From NCBI GenBank assembly GCA_002361615.1, contig DETK01000017.1:1-64000 (forward strand): a stretch of 64,000 bases of DNA, given 5' to 3'. The position numbers and the translations under genes were made by a program. The notes below the pieces were generated by a model, which had not been told where the DNA came from, searched no databases, and saw only the letters and a list, made by a program, of their open reading frames with translations. Source of the DNA: Bacteroidales bacterium UBA3290. GTDB lineage: Bacteria; Bacteroidota; Bacteroidia; Bacteroidales; UBA932. Positions 7,822 to 17,768 of this stretch are shown here, one piece after another; within the stretch, counting starts at the first letter, position 1, and the number at the start of each line of letters is the position of its first letter.

Positions 7822-8771
7822 TGAAGAAGTTTGACATCCTGGCATTGGGCGAACTGAACGTCGACCTGCTCCTGAACCGGATCGCCGGTTTTCCGGAGGT
7901 CGGCAAGGAAATCTTCGCCCAGGACATGACCCTGACGCTCGGCAGCTCCACCGCCATCTTTGCGGCCAATGCCGCGACGCTCGGCGCCCGCGTGTCCTTT
8001 GTCGGCATGATCGGCAAGGACAGCTTCGGCGAGGTGGTCAGGTCGACGCTGGAACAGCGCCACGTGGACACCTCCAACCTCATCGAGGTGGACAATGCGG
8101 CAACCGGTCTGACCGCCATCCTCAATTACGACAACGACCGGGCCAACGTGACCTATCCCGGCGCCATGAGCCTGATGGGTGTCAAGGACATCCGCCCTGA
8201 AATCATCCGGGAAGCCAAGCACGTCCACGTCTCGTCGATCTTCCTGCAGGAAACGCTCCACAAGGAGATCTTTGAGATCGTCAGGATGGTGAAGGACTGC
8301 GGCGCTACGCTCTCGATGGACGTCCAGTTCGATCCGGAGGAGAAATGGGAATTCGACTACAGGAAGATCCTCCCCCTCGTGGATGTCTTCATGCCCAACG
8401 AGCAGGAACTGATGGCCATTACCCGCAAGGCGACCGTCGAGGAAGCCGTGGACGTCATCCTGCCTTACGCGAATGTGACGGTCGTCAAGATGGGAACCCG
8501 CGGATCCCTGGTGATTTCCGGAGGGAAGCGCTTCCATATGCCGGCTATGCTGAACAAATCGGTCGTCGACGCCATCGGTGCGGGAGACAGCTTCGACGCC
8601 GGTTTCATCTCCGCCTATGTGCGCGGCAAAGACCTGGCCGAGTGCCAGCGTCTGGGCAATCTGGCCGGAGCGGTCAACACCACTGCGGCCGGCGGCACGG
8701 GCGCATTCTCTTCCATTGAAGCGGTCAAGGAAGCCGCACAACGTTATTTCGGTCAAACCATCGAATTATGA
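7821..8771 (+). CDS. PfkB-family carbohydrate kinase
   Basis: A 316-residue ribokinase-like kinase. It opens with LALGELNVDLLL and has the C-terminal signature AIGAGDSFDAGF, whose aspartate at about residue 256 is the expected catalytic base. In this context it could phosphorylate tagatose-6-P, fructose-6-P or a free sugar; the sequence does not decide. It overlaps the GatZ-like gene by one base and the next gene by four (ATGA), so the genes from agaS to the GH36 enzyme are one transcription unit. Confidence 0.85.
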   Translation: MKKFDILALGELNVDLLLNRIAGFPEVGKEIFAQDMTLTLGSSTAIFAANAATLGARVSFVGMIGKDSFGEVVRSTLEQRHVDTSNLIEVDNAATGLTAILNYDNDRANVTYPGAMSLMGVKDIRPEIIREAKHVHVSSIFLQETLHKEIFEIVRMVKDCGATLSMDVQFDPEEKWEFDYRKILPLVDVFMPNEQELMAITRKATVEEAVDVILPYANVTVVKMGTRGSLVISGGKRFHMPAMLNKSVVDAIGAGDSFDAGFISAYVRGKDLAECQRLGNLAGAVNTTAAGGTGAFSSIEAVKEAAQRYFGQTIEL

Positions 8772-10807
8772 GAGACGCCTTTCGTTTGACATTGAGCCTG
8801 GCTCTCCTGCTGGCGACGTTCGCTTGCGGCCGCGGCCTGGAAAGCGGCGACCTCTCCCTGTCGGTCGACAAGGCCGGCAGCCTGCACCTGGTTTCGGCTG
8901 CCGCGAAAACACCGCTGATCCAGGACGCCGCGACGCTCTCGACCCTGACCTCCGGCGGCTCAGAGGTCGCATTCGGCCCTTCCCAGGTTTCCGGACAGAT
9001 GTGCTCCGACGCGTTCGGGAAGGGGAGCAGCATGGTTTTCGAGAGCTCGTCGCAGAAGGGCCTGGTCCGGGAAGTATCCGTGACGGCGTATGACAACTAT
9101 CCTTCTACCCTGGTTGTCCGCGCCGTCTATACGAATGATTCGGACGAGGCGATCGCCGTTGACGGCTGGTCCGTGTGCTGCCTGCGCGTGAATGCGGCGG
9201 GCGACGATCCCTGCTTCTGGTCCTTCCAGGGCCAGTCCACGGAGGAACGCGACGACTGGCTCCTTCCGGTCGGCGACGGATTCTGGCAGAAGAACTACAT
9301 GGGCATGAACAATTCCGACTATGGCGGCGGTATTCCGGTCGTCTGCCTGTGGCGGAAGGATGCCGGTGTGATGATTGGTCATCTCGAGCCCAACCCGGTG
9401 CTGGTCAGCCTTCCCGTGCGCAAGCAGGCGGGCGAGGACTTCGCCACCATCGGCATCGTCAAGGAATACGACAGCCCGCTGCTGCTGCAGCCGGGCGAAT
9501 CGCTCGAAACCTGTGAATCGTTCATCTCGGTCTTTACCGGCGACTGCTTCAGCGCGCTGCGAGGCTATGCCAAGCTGCTGGAATGCAATGGCGTAGTCAT
9601 GCCGCAGAGTGAACCTGACGCCTTTGAGCCCGCCTGGTGCGCCTGGGGTTATGAGCGCCACTTCACGATCGACGAGATCGTGGGCACACTTCCCAAGGTC
9701 AAGGAACTGGGCTTCAAGTGGGCGACGCTCGACGACGGCTACCAGATCGCCGAAGGCGACTGGGAACTTACGAAAGAGCGTTTCCCGCACGGCGACGCAG
9801 ATATGAAATATATGGTGGAGCAGTTCCACGCCAACGGCCTGAAGGCCGAACTGTGGTGGGCTCCGCTGGCAGCCGACCCGGGTTCCTCTTTCCTCAAGAA
9901 GTATCCTGCATCCGTCATCCTGGACAAGGACGGCAAGCCGCAGGATATCACCTGGTGGGACAGTTGGTATCTCTCCCCGGTCGATGAAGATGTCATCCGG
10001 GAGCAGAAAGCCCTCGTCGCCAAGTTCATCGGAGAATGGGGCTTCGACGGCCTCAAGCTGGACGGCCAGCACATGAACGCCGTGGCGCCGGACTACAATC
10101 CTGCGCATCATCCCGACGATCCGGAGAAGGACGTCCGGGAACTGCCCGACTTCTTCAAGATGATCTACCAGACCGCCCGTGACATCAAACCGCACGCCGT
10201 GCTGCAGTTCTGTCCTTGCGGCGACTGCTTCTCGGTCTATCATCTTCCTTATGTGAACAAGACCGTCTCCTCGGATCCGGAAAGCAGTTGGCAGATCCGT
10301 ACGAAAGGCTATGTGCTCCGCGCCCTTGCGCCCCGCACGGCCTACTACGGTGACCATATCGAGCTGTCGGATGGCGGAAACGACTACCAGACCCAACTGG
10401 GCATCGGCGCCGTTCTCGGCACGAAGTTCACCTGGCCCAAAGACAATCCCCACGTGCGCCGTTCCTATCTGCTGACGCCTGAAAAGGAGGCCCAGCTGAA
10501 GAATGCACTGGAGATCTATGCCGCGAAACGCCTCTCCGAAGGTGAAATCGTCCCGGGTCTGTACGACGTTGGCTATGACTTCCCCGAGACCTACGTCATC
10601 CGCAAGGACGGCGTCCTCAACTATGCCTTCTACACCCGCGGCCCCAAGGTGGAGCAGGTCGAGCTCCGGGGCCTTGAAAAGGGTTGCAAATATCAGATCA
10701 ATGATTACTACAACCACGTGGACTACGGCGTGGTGACCGCTTCGGACAAGACGGTCCTCGACGTCGATTTCGACCACGCGCTGTTACTGGAAGCAATCAA
10801 ACAATAA
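8768..10807 (+). CDS. GH36-family alpha-galactosidase / alpha-N-acetylgalactosaminidase lipoprotein
   Basis: A 679-residue exported enzyme with a signal peptide and a lipoprotein-type cysteine at 20 (ATFAC). The N-terminal beta-sandwich is followed by a clan D TIM barrel starting near FEPAWCAWGYERHF (about 285). GLKLDGQ places the nucleophile aspartate at about 432, SSDPESSW gives a likely acid/base aspartate at about 503, and QFCPCGDC lies between them. Length fits GH36. The family cleaves alpha-galactosides or alpha-GalNAc; the neighbouring GH109 and AgaS genes favour alpha-GalNAc, but this is inference. It overlaps the kinase gene and ends 21 bases before susC. Confidence 0.82.
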   Translation: MRDAFRLTLSLALLLATFACGRGLESGDLSLSVDKAGSLHLVSAAAKTPLIQDAATLSTLTSGGSEVAFGPSQVSGQMCSDAFGKGSSMVFESSSQKGLVREVSVTAYDNYPSTLVVRAVYTNDSDEAIAVDGWSVCCLRVNAAGDDPCFWSFQGQSTEERDDWLLPVGDGFWQKNYMGMNNSDYGGGIPVVCLWRKDAGVMIGHLEPNPVLVSLPVRKQAGEDFATIGIVKEYDSPLLLQPGESLETCESFISVFTGDCFSALRGYAKLLECNGVVMPQSEPDAFEPAWCAWGYERHFTIDEIVGTLPKVKELGFKWATLDDGYQIAEGDWELTKERFPHGDADMKYMVEQFHANGLKAELWWAPLAADPGSSFLKKYPASVILDKDGKPQDITWWDSWYLSPVDEDVIREQKALVAKFIGEWGFDGLKLDGQHMNAVAPDYNPAHHPDDPEKDVRELPDFFKMIYQTARDIKPHAVLQFCPCGDCFSVYHLPYVNKTVSSDPESSWQIRTKGYVLRALAPRTAYYGDHIELSDGGNDYQTQLGIGAVLGTKFTWPKDNPHVRRSYLLTPEKEAQLKNALEIYAAKRLSEGEIVPGLYDVGYDFPETYVIRKDGVLNYAFYTRGPKVEQVELRGLEKGCKYQINDYYNHVDYGVVTASDKTVLDVDFDHALLLEAIKQ

Positions 10808-10828
10808 TACCAAACCAAAAAATTGTCT

Positions 10829-13762
10829 ATGAAAAGATTGATCCTTCTCTTCGCCCTGCTGCTGACAGCTATGCAGCTTAATGCGCAGATTGCGGTCAAG
10901 GGTACCGTTACCGCTTCGGATACCGGGGAGCCCATGATCGGAGCCAGCGTTATGGAAAAGGGCACGATGAACGGCACGGTCACAGGCGCAGACGGCTCTT
11001 ATGCCCTCACTGTGACGGACGGAAATGCCGTTCTGGTCTTCACGACAATCGGTTTCAAGACCGTGGAAATTGCGGTAGCGAACCGAGCACTCATCGATGT
11101 CGCCCTCGACGTGGACCAGCAGCTCCTTGACGAAATCGTCGTGGTGGGCTACTCCAGCAAGACGCGGGCAGAAATAACTTCCGCCGTCGCCGTGGTCAAC
11201 GCCGACAAACTGAACGACGTCGTGACCAGCGACATCACCCACATGCTCCAGGGCAAGGTGGCCGGTGTGTCCGTCATCAACAGCAGCGGTCTGCCGGGTT
11301 CCTCCGCTTCCATCCGCATCCGTGGTACATCATCCCTGAACGCACCGCAGGAGCCGCTCTACGTGGTCGATGGTATCATCGGCGGTTCGTACGACCCGAA
11401 TGACGTCGAGTCCGTCACCGTCCTGAAAGACGCTGGTTCCACCGGTATGTACGGTGCCCAGGCCAACGGCGGTGTGATCGTCGTCACCACGAAGAAAGCC
11501 AAAGGCGACCAGCTGCAGTTCAACTTCAAATCGACAGTCGGTATGGCCCAGGCGGATTTCAGCCGCCAGCGCCTGATGAACTCCCGTCAGCTGTACCAGT
11601 ACTACCGCGAATACTACCGTGACCCGGAAACGGGCCTCGTGGACGATGTCGCCATGCAGTCGGTTGCTCCCAAGTCGGTGATGGACACCGATACGGACTG
11701 GCGTGGTCTGGTCTATCGGAATGCGCTGCTGCACAGCCATCACCTTTCGGTAGCCGGCCGTACCGCCAAGAATTCCTTCTATAACAGTGTTTCCTACTAC
11801 GATGAACAGGGTACTCTGAGATACACGGGCTACAAGAAGATCAACGTGCGTTCCAACAACACGATGTATCTCACCAAGTGGCTCACCATCACCAACAACG
11901 TCAACGTCTGGGCCGACAAGCAGGACCAGCCTGACGACCTGCTGGTTTACTACGTGCTCCAAGGTGTCGTATGGGACAGCCCTTATGACTCCGAAGGCAA
12001 CCTCGTTCCCTTCACCGGCCGTTCCGACCTGTTCTCCCGGTACGACAAGAACCCGATGATTGGTTACTCCGACCGGAACAAGGACTCCCGCACCTCGAAG
12101 AGCTTCGGCGTGGACTACGACTTCGTGCTCACCGCCCAGATTACCCCCTGGCTCTCCTTTGTATCGCAGACGCGTGCCAGCGCAAGCGCCGCTACCTTCG
12201 ACTATCATCGTACCGCCGACGTGGAATACATGCAGCCAGGTGACCAGGTGGAAGGCGAGCAGTCGCTCGACTACGGCGGCATCAGCACCAATATGTTCAA
12301 GGTCCAGAAAGACTGGGGCAAGCACTCGTTCGACGCCCTCGTCGGTTACGAGGCCCAGCGTTCCTGGTGGCAGAATGTCTATGGTGAAGGCAAAGGCCTC
12401 CCGTACGGCCTGTATGTGCTGAGCGTGGCTTCCGACAGCAAGGATGTGGCCGGCACCAATTCGGTGACGGGTATGCAGTCCTTCATTTCGCAGGCTGCCT
12501 ACAACTATGCTTCGAAGTACTTCATCAACGCTTCGTTCCGTATCGACCAGTCCTCGACCTTCAACAAGCAGAACCGTACGGCTATGTTCCCGAGCGTTTC
12601 CGCCGCGTGGGTGCTCAGCAACGAGGACTTCTTCAACTCGTCGGCCATCACCAACCTCAAGCTGAAAGCCAGCTGGGGTAAGACCGGTATGAAAGACATC
12701 GGCGCCAGCAAGTATCTCGAAGCGTTCTCCTACAGCACGCAGTACGACAACCACTCCGCTGCAACCGCGACCCAGATGGCGAACGCCAACCTGAAATGGG
12801 AGCAGACGACCCAGTTCAACATCGGTGCCGAAATCGGTATCCGCGACTGGCTGTCCCTCGACCTGAACTGGTATCGCAACAAGACCAACGACCTGCTCGT
12901 TTATCGCGACCTCCCGCCGTCCGGCGGCTTCTCGCAGCAGTGGCAGAACCTGGGTTCCGTGATCAACACCGGTTTCGAAGCCGCTGTCTTCACGACCCCG
13001 GTCAAGACCCGCGACTGGCGTTGGGACGTGGACTTTGAAATCGCCTATAACAACAACTGGCTGACCGGCTTCGGTGAAGGCGTCACCGTCACCAAGTCGA
13101 ACTACTCCGGTGTCTCGCAGGTTTACCACGACGGCGGCCAGCTGGCTACCTGGTATCTCCGCGAATATGCCGGCGTCGATCCGCAGACGGGCCGCAACCT
13201 CTACATCGATGCGAACGGCAACAAGACGACCGACTACGCTTCCGCCCGTTACATCGAGGCAGGATCGCCGATCATCCCTTGGCAGGGCGGTCTTTCGACG
13301 GCCCTGAGCTGGAAGAACTTCAAACTGTCGGCTACCAGCAACTTCGTCTGGGGCAATCAGCTCTACGGCCGCAGCCGTGCCAGCGACCTGGCCATCTGGG
13401 TCTCCAATTCCCTGCTGCCTTCCAACGAGGACAAGATCTGGCGCCGTCCCGGTGACATCGCCACCATCGGCTCGCCTGCCTATGCACCTGCCACCCTCTA
13501 CCACACGGGCTACCTGGTGCCGGGCAACTACTTCAAGATCCGCAACATCACCCTGTCTTACTCACTTCCCAAGTCGGTCATGAAAGACAAAGGCCTGACG
13601 TTCTCGCTCTCGTGCGACAATGCCGCTACGTTTACGACCGTCTGGGGCGGTGACCCTGAAGTGGACATGACTGGATCGGGCCTGATCGGAACCATCCAGG
13701 GCATCGACGACCGCTACCCGAACAAGCGGCAGTACATTTTCCAGGTCAACTTCACTTTCTAA
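10829..13762 (+). CDS. SusC/RagA-family TonB-dependent outer membrane transporter
   Basis: A 977-residue outer membrane channel that imports oligosaccharides with its SusD partner, powered by TonB. A signal peptide ends at about LNAQ. Next comes a carboxypeptidase-regulatory-like domain (about 22-95, with GTVTASDTGEPMIGASV), the TonB box region EIVVVGYSS, a plug domain with LQGKVAGVSV and IRIRGTSSL, and a long beta barrel ending in FQVNFTF with the terminal aromatic residue expected for outer membrane insertion. The ATG at 10829 is chosen over a TTG two codons upstream. Immediately followed by susD. Confidence 0.95.
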   Translation: MKRLILLFALLLTAMQLNAQIAVKGTVTASDTGEPMIGASVMEKGTMNGTVTGADGSYALTVTDGNAVLVFTTIGFKTVEIAVANRALIDVALDVDQQLLDEIVVVGYSSKTRAEITSAVAVVNADKLNDVVTSDITHMLQGKVAGVSVINSSGLPGSSASIRIRGTSSLNAPQEPLYVVDGIIGGSYDPNDVESVTVLKDAGSTGMYGAQANGGVIVVTTKKAKGDQLQFNFKSTVGMAQADFSRQRLMNSRQLYQYYREYYRDPETGLVDDVAMQSVAPKSVMDTDTDWRGLVYRNALLHSHHLSVAGRTAKNSFYNSVSYYDEQGTLRYTGYKKINVRSNNTMYLTKWLTITNNVNVWADKQDQPDDLLVYYVLQGVVWDSPYDSEGNLVPFTGRSDLFSRYDKNPMIGYSDRNKDSRTSKSFGVDYDFVLTAQITPWLSFVSQTRASASAATFDYHRTADVEYMQPGDQVEGEQSLDYGGISTNMFKVQKDWGKHSFDALVGYEAQRSWWQNVYGEGKGLPYGLYVLSVASDSKDVAGTNSVTGMQSFISQAAYNYASKYFINASFRIDQSSTFNKQNRTAMFPSVSAAWVLSNEDFFNSSAITNLKLKASWGKTGMKDIGASKYLEAFSYSTQYDNHSAATATQMANANLKWEQTTQFNIGAEIGIRDWLSLDLNWYRNKTNDLLVYRDLPPSGGFSQQWQNLGSVINTGFEAAVFTTPVKTRDWRWDVDFEIAYNNNWLTGFGEGVTVTKSNYSGVSQVYHDGGQLATWYLREYAGVDPQTGRNLYIDANGNKTTDYASARYIEAGSPIIPWQGGLSTALSWKNFKLSATSNFVWGNQLYGRSRASDLAIWVSNSLLPSNEDKIWRRPGDIATIGSPAYAPATLYHTGYLVPGNYFKIRNITLSYSLPKSVMKDKGLTFSLSCDNAATFTTVWGGDPEVDMTGSGLIGTIQGIDDRYPNKRQYIFQVNFTF

Positions 13763-13774
13763 ATCCGGAATTCC

Positions 13775-15334
13775 ATGAAAAAGATATTTTCCATCTTGTT
13801 TGCCCTGGCAGTTTCCTGCTGCCTGTTCACGGCTTGCAATCTCGACATCGCTCCGGCCGACTCCCTGACCGGCGAGCAGATGACCGAATCTCCTTCGGGT
13901 CTGGAAGACATCCTCAACGGCTGCTATGCCACGATGAAGGACGATACCGATGAAAGCAACTACTGGTGGGGCCGCCAGTATTACCAGCTGGCCGACTTCG
14001 CTTCTGACGACGTGGTCTACGGACACGAAACCTCCGATGACCTGAATATGATCTTCCGCTATGACGAGCGTTCTCCGGTGCTGGGTAACTTCCGCAGCTT
14101 CTGGGCCCTCAACTATAAGCTCATCTACTCCTGCAACGTGGCCCTGGCTACCATCGCCCAGAAAGAGGAACTGACCGAACAGGACATCTACCTGCGCGGT
14201 GAAGCCGAATTCTTCAAGGCCTTCTGCATGCACGCCCTGCTGAAGAACTATGCCAAGCAGTATGACCCGGCAACCGCTTCTTCCGACCTGGGTATCATCC
14301 TGCGTGAAAACAGCTCCGACTCCGAGCTCAAGGACCGCGCATCCGTGGCTGACAGCTACAACGCGATCGTCGAGCTGCTGCTGCAGGCTGAGCAGGACTT
14401 CTCGGCCGGTTCCTTCCCCGACAGGGAATCGAACAAGGGCTTTGCCTCGCTGGGCGCCGCCCAGGCCATGCTCTCCCGCGTGTACATCTTCATGCAGGAT
14501 TGGAACAAGGCGGCCGAGTATGCCACGAAGGTCATCAACAGCGGCAAGTATGACCTCGAATCCGCCCAGAAATTCCCGAGCTATTTCACCGAGACCTACA
14601 ACCGCGACGAAACCATCTGGTGCATGCGCATGATCCCGACCGACGACCAGGGAAGTGCGGCTGTCGCTTCGATGATCTACAACGGTGCTTCCGGCTGCTG
14701 GGGTGAGGAAGGTTACAGCAAACCGCTGCTCGATGACATGAACTTCGAGAAAGACCAGTACATCGGTGTGGACTGCCGTTTCAGCTTCGTCTGCGGTGCC
14801 TATCTGAAGAATGGCCTGATCCTCTATCCTTGCTCCAAGCACACCTGGCAGGACGGCATCGCGACGCTCTGCTCGCATCCGCTGCTCCGCCTCGCGGAGG
14901 TATATCTCAACCGTGCTGAGGCTTATGCGCATCTGGGCAACGACGCCGGCGCACTGGCCGACTTGAACGAGATCATCGACCACCGTATGGATTACGGTGT
15001 AGCGGCTTCCAAGGGATTCTCGCCGAGCGACTATCACCTGACCACCGCCGATGTCAAGACGAACATGGTTGACCTGGTCCTCACCCAGAAGCGCGTCGAG
15101 CTCGCGTTCGAAGGCTTCCGTATCTACGACCTGCTCCGCAACAAGAAGGATGTCATCCGTAACTACTGGGGCTTCCACACCAACTATGTCAACGGCCAGA
15201 GCACGGGTCTGGTGCCCGGTCTCAACGCCCCCGGTGTTGTCACTCCGTACAACTACGGCCGTCTCATCTGCCCGATTCCCCAGCAGGAAATCCTCAACAA
15301 CCCTGCATGTACACAGAATGAAGCTTATAAATAA
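13775..15334 (+). CDS. SusD/RagB-family glycan-binding lipoprotein
   Basis: A 519-residue surface lipoprotein that closes the SusC channel and binds its glycan. The signal peptide ends in the lipobox LFTAC, and NLDIAPADSLTG follows. The TPR-like core includes LRGEAEFFKAF and PLLRLAEVYLNRAEAY, and the C-terminal region has RVELAFEGFRIYDLLR, all typical of the family. It begins 12 bases after susC and shares its transcript. Binding specificity cannot be read from sequence; context suggests alpha-GalNAc-bearing glycans. Confidence 0.95.
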   Translation: MKKIFSILFALAVSCCLFTACNLDIAPADSLTGEQMTESPSGLEDILNGCYATMKDDTDESNYWWGRQYYQLADFASDDVVYGHETSDDLNMIFRYDERSPVLGNFRSFWALNYKLIYSCNVALATIAQKEELTEQDIYLRGEAEFFKAFCMHALLKNYAKQYDPATASSDLGIILRENSSDSELKDRASVADSYNAIVELLLQAEQDFSAGSFPDRESNKGFASLGAAQAMLSRVYIFMQDWNKAAEYATKVINSGKYDLESAQKFPSYFTETYNRDETIWCMRMIPTDDQGSAAVASMIYNGASGCWGEEGYSKPLLDDMNFEKDQYIGVDCRFSFVCGAYLKNGLILYPCSKHTWQDGIATLCSHPLLRLAEVYLNRAEAYAHLGNDAGALADLNEIIDHRMDYGVAASKGFSPSDYHLTTADVKTNMVDLVLTQKRVELAFEGFRIYDLLRNKKDVIRNYWGFHTNYVNGQSTGLVPGLNAPGVVTPYNYGRLICPIPQQEILNNPACTQNEAYK

Positions 15335-15343
15335 GTCACTGTC

Positions 15344-16192
15344 ATGAAAACGATCAGAATATTCTTTACGGCCCTTGTGCTTTCGGTCTGCTCCCTGACG
15401 GCCTGCGTCCATCTCGGAGACCTTGACCTGGAACCCATTCCGGACATCTCGTTCACCTACGACTGTTCAGGCCTTACCTATACTTTCACTTCCGCCGATG
15501 CCACGGATGTCAAATGGAACATCGTCGGCGAGACGGAGGGAAGCGGCGACACCTTTACCTATACCTTCAAGAAACCCGGAAGCTACTGGGTGTCGATGAG
15601 CGGTAACTACAATGGCCAGGCGCAGACGGTCTCGACCAAGATCCTCGTCGCAAAGGCTTCGGTCGTCAAACTCGACGACGGTACGATCGACGACTGGGTG
15701 GACGTCACCTATCCCGACTTCATGCTCTATGGCAACGACGGTACGAGTATCGGCAAGTTCGACTACGATGCGAACTATATCTACTTCATGTTCATCCTCG
15801 ATGAGCAGGATATGTTCGACATCAACCAGGCCATCTGGAACCTGCGTCTCGACTCCGATGACAACAGCCAGACCGGCTACTCCACCAAGAGCCTTGGTTG
15901 CGAATGGTACTACGAAGGCAACTGCTGCGGTGACGAGCCCTGGAGCGACTGGTACATCGGCGGCGACGACCTGGAGTGGACCGATACCGTGAAAGAGGTG
16001 ATGGGTGCGCGCGGCGTGACCGATGACGGCAAGTTCTTCTTCGAACTCGGCATCAGCCGCAAGACGTTCGGCATCAACACGGCCGCCGTGGCCTTCTTCA
16101 CCAAGTTCTACAATTCGGATTGGGATGACGCCGTGGCATTCAGCGACAAGGACGGCAACACCTCCATCCACCTGGCACTCGACAAGGATTAA
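15344..16192 (+). CDS. Surface lipoprotein with PKD-like domain (SusE/F position)
   Basis: A 282-residue lipoprotein with a signal peptide and lipobox SLTAC. Residues about 32-105 look like a PKD/Ig-like fold (YDCSGLTYTFTS, FTYTFKKPGSYWVSM). The rest (110-282) contains acidic, aspartate-rich turns such as RLDSDDNSQTGYS and resembles family 9-type carbohydrate-binding domains of extracellular sugar-binding proteins, a weak resemblance only. It lies 9 bases after susD, where SusE/SusF-type glycan-binding proteins usually sit, so a role in surface glycan binding is likely. No catalytic motif is evident. Confidence 0.65.
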   Translation: MKTIRIFFTALVLSVCSLTACVHLGDLDLEPIPDISFTYDCSGLTYTFTSADATDVKWNIVGETEGSGDTFTYTFKKPGSYWVSMSGNYNGQAQTVSTKILVAKASVVKLDDGTIDDWVDVTYPDFMLYGNDGTSIGKFDYDANYIYFMFILDEQDMFDINQAIWNLRLDSDDNSQTGYSTKSLGCEWYYEGNCCGDEPWSDWYIGGDDLEWTDTVKEVMGARGVTDDGKFFFELGISRKTFGINTAAVAFFTKFYNSDWDDAVAFSDKDGNTSIHLALDKD

Positions 16193-16197
16193 CACTT

Positions 16198-17757
16198 GTG
16201 AAACGGCGTGACTTCATAAGAACGAGTCTCTTCGCCGCGGCCGCCGCCGGAATGGCGCCCTCCCTCAAGGCGTGGGTTCCCTCGCACAATTGGGAGAAAT
16301 ACGATTTCGGCGGCGGTCCGCAGGTGAAGGACCGCCTGTATCAGGGCCCTTTCCCGCAGTATGAGCCGGAGGCCTTCTATGGGGGATCGGTCGTGCAGTA
16401 CACCACGCCGGGCAAGCAACTTCTCAACTGTTTCGGAATGGGCCTTACCTCCTATATTTCAGGAGATCTCGGGGCCCCTTCCGTTCCAGGCAAGAGCTTG
16501 GAAAAGGTGATCGACGAGCTGTTCGCCTTCCCGCTGGCCACCAAGGTGTATATCCGTCCCAACTGGCGTCACATCCAGAAGCGGGCGGGCCGGCTCGATT
16601 TCGACGACTATTGGAAGATCACTTTCGAGAAGGCTGCCAAGTACGGGAAGCGGGTAGGGTTCCGCATCATGCTCAACAACCCCGACATCCTGGAAGACGC
16701 CCTGCCGGAATTCATGCTCAAGAAGGTGCCGATGTACAAGCTCAAAGGCACCTGGAAGGGTGATCCCAATGAAGTCCGGTACCAGAAGGTGCAGACCGTG
16801 CCCCAATATGACGATCCGTATTTCCTGGCCTGCTACGAAGAAATGATCGCCCTGCTGGCCCAGGAACTCAACGGAAGTCCGCTCGTGGAATATCAGGACA
16901 CCTCCCTGTACGGTTTCTGGGGAGAAGGCCATACCTGGCCCTACGAGGACAATCCTTTCGGAGCGGACTTCGGCGGCGAGGCGACCTTCCTGAAGATGTA
17001 TGACATCCAGAACCGCTACTGGGACAAGGTGCCGCTGGTGACCAACACGCAGCCCGACTACAGCCGCGTGGGCAACTCTTCGGTTCTCGACCGGACCGTC
17101 CGCGACGGCAACTGGCTCCGGACCGATACCATCTTTATCGAGAACGAGCAGATCGAAGCCTTGAGCAACCGTCCCGCCTGGACGGCAGCTGCCGTGGAAT
17201 GCGGCCTCTCGGACGGCCGGGATGCTTCGATGCGATACGACGATGCGGGCATTCCCCGCAACGAAGCCATCATCTCCCACGTCAAAGATGTGGGAGCCAA
17301 TTACTTCTCACTCTGGAACTGGCACCATATCGATGCCGACAACCTGTACCGCTATTACCGCAGGTATCCGGAAGGACTGGATGACCTGGCCTCCTCGATC
17401 GGGTTCCGCATCCGGCCTTCCTGGATCTGGGTGTCGGGTGACGACGGCGACCGGACCCATCTGATCTTCGGCATGGTCAACGACGGTATTGCGTGCGTTC
17501 CGGGCGTGCTCCGCCTGACATTGTTCACGGAGGACGGCCGGGTCCATATCAGCGGCTGCCTCGACGCGGGCTATCCCAAGACCCGGGGTGTCCGTCAGGC
17601 GATGATGACGCTGCCGCCCGGCGAGAAATGGAACTCCGGCCAGCTGCGGCTGAAAGCCGAAATCGAAGTCAAGGGTGTTCGTTATCCCGTGCCTTTCGCC
17701 GTTGCGCAGAAACTGAATCCCGACGGCTCCCTGACCATCAAGGGTGAGTATATGTAA
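16198..17757 (+). CDS. Tat-exported protein of unknown family, possible TIM-barrel glycosidase
   Basis: A 519-residue protein starting with GTG at 16198. The N-terminus has a twin-arginine signal, MKRRDFIRTSLFAAAAAGMA, which predicts export of a folded, perhaps cofactor-bearing, protein to the periplasm. The body has features of a TIM-barrel hydrolase: KVYIRPNWRHIQ, RVGFRIMLNNPD, VEYQDTSLYGFWGEGHTWP (with acidic residues that could be catalytic) and NYFSLWNWHHID, followed by a beta-rich C-terminal domain from about residue 400. I cannot place it in a named family. It begins 5 bases after the preceding stop, so it belongs to the same operon and probably acts on the same glycan. Confidence 0.6.
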   Translation: MKRRDFIRTSLFAAAAAGMAPSLKAWVPSHNWEKYDFGGGPQVKDRLYQGPFPQYEPEAFYGGSVVQYTTPGKQLLNCFGMGLTSYISGDLGAPSVPGKSLEKVIDELFAFPLATKVYIRPNWRHIQKRAGRLDFDDYWKITFEKAAKYGKRVGFRIMLNNPDILEDALPEFMLKKVPMYKLKGTWKGDPNEVRYQKVQTVPQYDDPYFLACYEEMIALLAQELNGSPLVEYQDTSLYGFWGEGHTWPYEDNPFGADFGGEATFLKMYDIQNRYWDKVPLVTNTQPDYSRVGNSSVLDRTVRDGNWLRTDTIFIENEQIEALSNRPAWTAAAVECGLSDGRDASMRYDDAGIPRNEAIISHVKDVGANYFSLWNWHHIDADNLYRYYRRYPEGLDDLASSIGFRIRPSWIWVSGDDGDRTHLIFGMVNDGIACVPGVLRLTLFTEDGRVHISGCLDAGYPKTRGVRQAMMTLPPGEKWNSGQLRLKAEIEVKGVRYPVPFAVAQKLNPDGSLTIKGEYM

Positions 17758-17768
17758 ACCTGAACTTC